NCBI GenBank assembly: GCA_009703635.1
Contig: WLFS01000030.1
Coordinates: 1-6,410 of the forward strand
DNA length: 6,410 nucleotides
Source: Actinomycetota bacterium
GTDB lineage: Bacteria > Actinomycetota > Actinomycetes > Actinomycetales > Microbacteriaceae
Direction of reading: 5' to 3'
The notes beneath the pieces were generated by a model. The model made no database searches. It worked only from the letters and a program-made list of their open reading frames with translations, and had not been told where the DNA came from. The translations under genes and the position numbers were made by a program. Shown here piece by piece: positions 5,676 through 6,410 of the stretch (position 1 is the stretch's first letter; the number at the start of each line of letters is the position of its first letter).

Positions 5676-6148
5676 GCGGTCAAGCCGCCCCGCTAGTAAT
5701 TGAAATCCCGACCGAAGACCAGATGCACGAGTTGGGGCTTCGCCTTGGATCATTGCTGATTGCAGGAGATGTGCTGTCCCTCAATGGCCCGCTTGGGGCA
5801 GGAAAGACCACCCTGACTCGAGGCATTGGCGAAGGTGTTATGGCCGAGGGCAATGTCTCCTCGCCAACTTTTTTGATTGCGCGCACTCACTCGACTAAAT
5901 CTGGAATACCTTTTCATCACATCGACGCCTACAGATTGTCATCGGCTGCAGAATTAGATGATTTAGATATTGACTATGCCGGGAGCATTTCGGTAATCGA
6001 ATGGGGAAGCGGCTTTGCCGAGGGCTTGAGCGAATCGTTGCTGGAGATAAACATTGAGCGCGATTTAGAAACTGATCTTCGCACAATGAGCATTACCGGG
6101 TTGGGAAGATTTTCAAATCCCGCGCAATTTTTGGGTGAGACTAAATGA
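5672..6148 (+). CDS. tsaE: tRNA t6A37 threonylcarbamoyladenosine biosynthesis ATPase TsaE
   Basis: TsaE is the small P-loop ATPase that works with TsaB and TsaD to place threonylcarbamoyl on A37 of ANN-decoding tRNAs. The 158 residues match the family (about 150-165). Motifs: Walker A GPLGAGKTT (39-47, Lys45, Thr46), SPTF (64-67), HIDAYRL (83-89, Asp85) and the family-typical IEWG (109-112, Glu110, Trp111). The GTG start overlaps the alr TGA (GTGA, four bases). It is preferred over the ATG at residue 18 because it keeps the first beta strand (LVIEIPTEDQM) and the coupled junction; a weak GCGGG lies seven bases upstream. The alr-tsaE-tsaB order is common in actinobacteria (known in Mycobacterium tuberculosis as Rv3423c-Rv3421c). 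The stop overlaps the tsaB ATG by four bases. Confidence 0.95.
   Translation: MSGQAAPLVIEIPTEDQMHELGLRLGSLLIAGDVLSLNGPLGAGKTTLTRGIGEGVMAEGNVSSPTFLIARTHSTKSGIPFHHIDAYRLSSAAELDDLDIDYAGSISVIEWGSGFAEGLSESLLEINIERDLETDLRTMSITGLGRFSNPAQFLGETK
6134..6139 (+). promoter_or_regulatory. Shine-Dalgarno-like site for tsaB (GGTGAG)
   Basis: GGTGA matches the 3' half of the consensus AAGGAGGTGA and ends about six bases before the tsaB ATG, inside the tsaE C-terminal codons. It supports the ATGA-overlap start at 6145. Confidence 0.45.
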
Positions 6149-6410
6149 CTCAGGTGCTACTTGCAATTGACACAAGTGCCGGAACCGCAGTTGCGGTTTT
6201 GGTTGATGGAGTCGTTGCTAGCGAATCCTATGATGCCAATTCCATGCAGCACGCTGAGCAAATAGGAATTCAAATTCAACGGGGTCTTGAGGCAGCAAAG
6301 AAGAAACCTTCTGATGTGAGCGCAGTTGCGGTTGGTGTTGGACCAGGGCCTTTCACAGGTCTTCGAGTTGGAATTGCTGCTGCCAAGATGTTTGCCGAAG
6401 GTGTCTCCGC
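6145..6410 (+). CDS. tsaB: tRNA t6A37 threonylcarbamoyladenosine biosynthesis protein TsaB (5' part)
   Basis: The reading frame runs from ATG 6145 off the window edge, giving 88 complete codons of a protein usually 200-240 residues long. It begins MTQVLLAIDTSAGTAVAVLV, the ASKHA-fold opening of TsaB, with IDTS at 8-11. HAEQ (36-39) and GVGPGPFTGLRVG (64-76) are the other N-terminal signatures; the latter is the family's best marker. TsaB is the non-catalytic partner that dimerises with TsaD, the threonylcarbamoyl transferase, and recruits TsaE. The start overlaps the tsaE TGA (ATGA). In this neighbourhood rimI and tsaD usually come next, outside the window. The frame is open to the edge with no defect. 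The related TsaD is less likely, because it carries a metal-binding HxExH motif not seen here. Confidence 0.93.
   Translation, partial: MTQVLLAIDTSAGTAVAVLVDGVVASESYDANSMQHAEQIGIQIQRGLEAAKKKPSDVSAVAVGVGPGPFTGLRVGIAAAKMFAEGVS

Noticed and set aside
5457..5753. 98-codon minus-strand frame across the alr/tsaE junction
   Set aside because: It spans two well-supported genes and its translation has no family signature.
1..6410. Mobile elements, CRISPR arrays, tRNA/rRNA genes or defence genes
   Set aside because: Every gene-length stretch is explained by intact housekeeping genes; no direct repeat array, transposase motif or RNA gene was seen on either strand.

Overview
This window is a compact, gene-dense stretch of core genome, most likely from an actinobacterium of the Microbacteriaceae type. 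The gene order rpsI-glmM-coaA-glmS-acpS-alr-tsaE-tsaB, the type I CoaA with an actinobacterial N-terminus, and the GlmM motif [10 protein letters not shown] all point there. Base composition looks close to 50% G+C by eye, low for that family. Only two short gaps, 24-53 and 2349-2377 (59 nt, under 1% of the window), lie outside protein-coding sequence. Together these suggest a small-genome freshwater lineage such as the Luna group (Rhodoluna/Aquiluna); the genus is inference.

Layout: positions 1-23 hold the last codons of rpsI (ribosomal protein uS9). A 30-bp gap with a perfect 15-bp palindrome and a -10-like hexamer leads into glmM (54-1403, +). coaA (1389-2348, -) faces glmM and overlaps its 3' end by 15 bp. 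A 29-bp divergent gap separates coaA from glmS (2378-4225, +). glmS heads a tightly packed run of acpS (4225-4578), alr (4578-5675), tsaE (5672-6148) and tsaB (6145 to the window edge, incomplete), in which every junction is a 1- or 4-nt stop/start overlap.

The genes serve three linked jobs. GlmS and GlmM make glucosamine-6-P and glucosamine-1-P for UDP-GlcNAc, and Alr makes D-alanine; all three feed peptidoglycan. CoaA starts CoA synthesis and AcpS spends CoA to activate acyl carrier protein for fatty acid synthesis. TsaE and TsaB belong to the machinery for the essential tRNA modification t6A, and the uS9 tail acts at the ribosomal P site. The theme is growth: envelope, lipid and translation.

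The most interesting signals are regulatory. glmM and glmS both appear to be transcribed as leaderless mRNAs: each has a TANNNT hexamer ending 6-7 nt before its start codon and no usable Shine-Dalgarno site. The coaA/glmS gap contains one near-symmetric AT element (TAAATTA) that reads as a -10 on both strands, suggesting a single bidirectional promoter. I see no mobile element, CRISPR array, RNA gene, phage or defence gene, and no previously undescribed multi-gene system.
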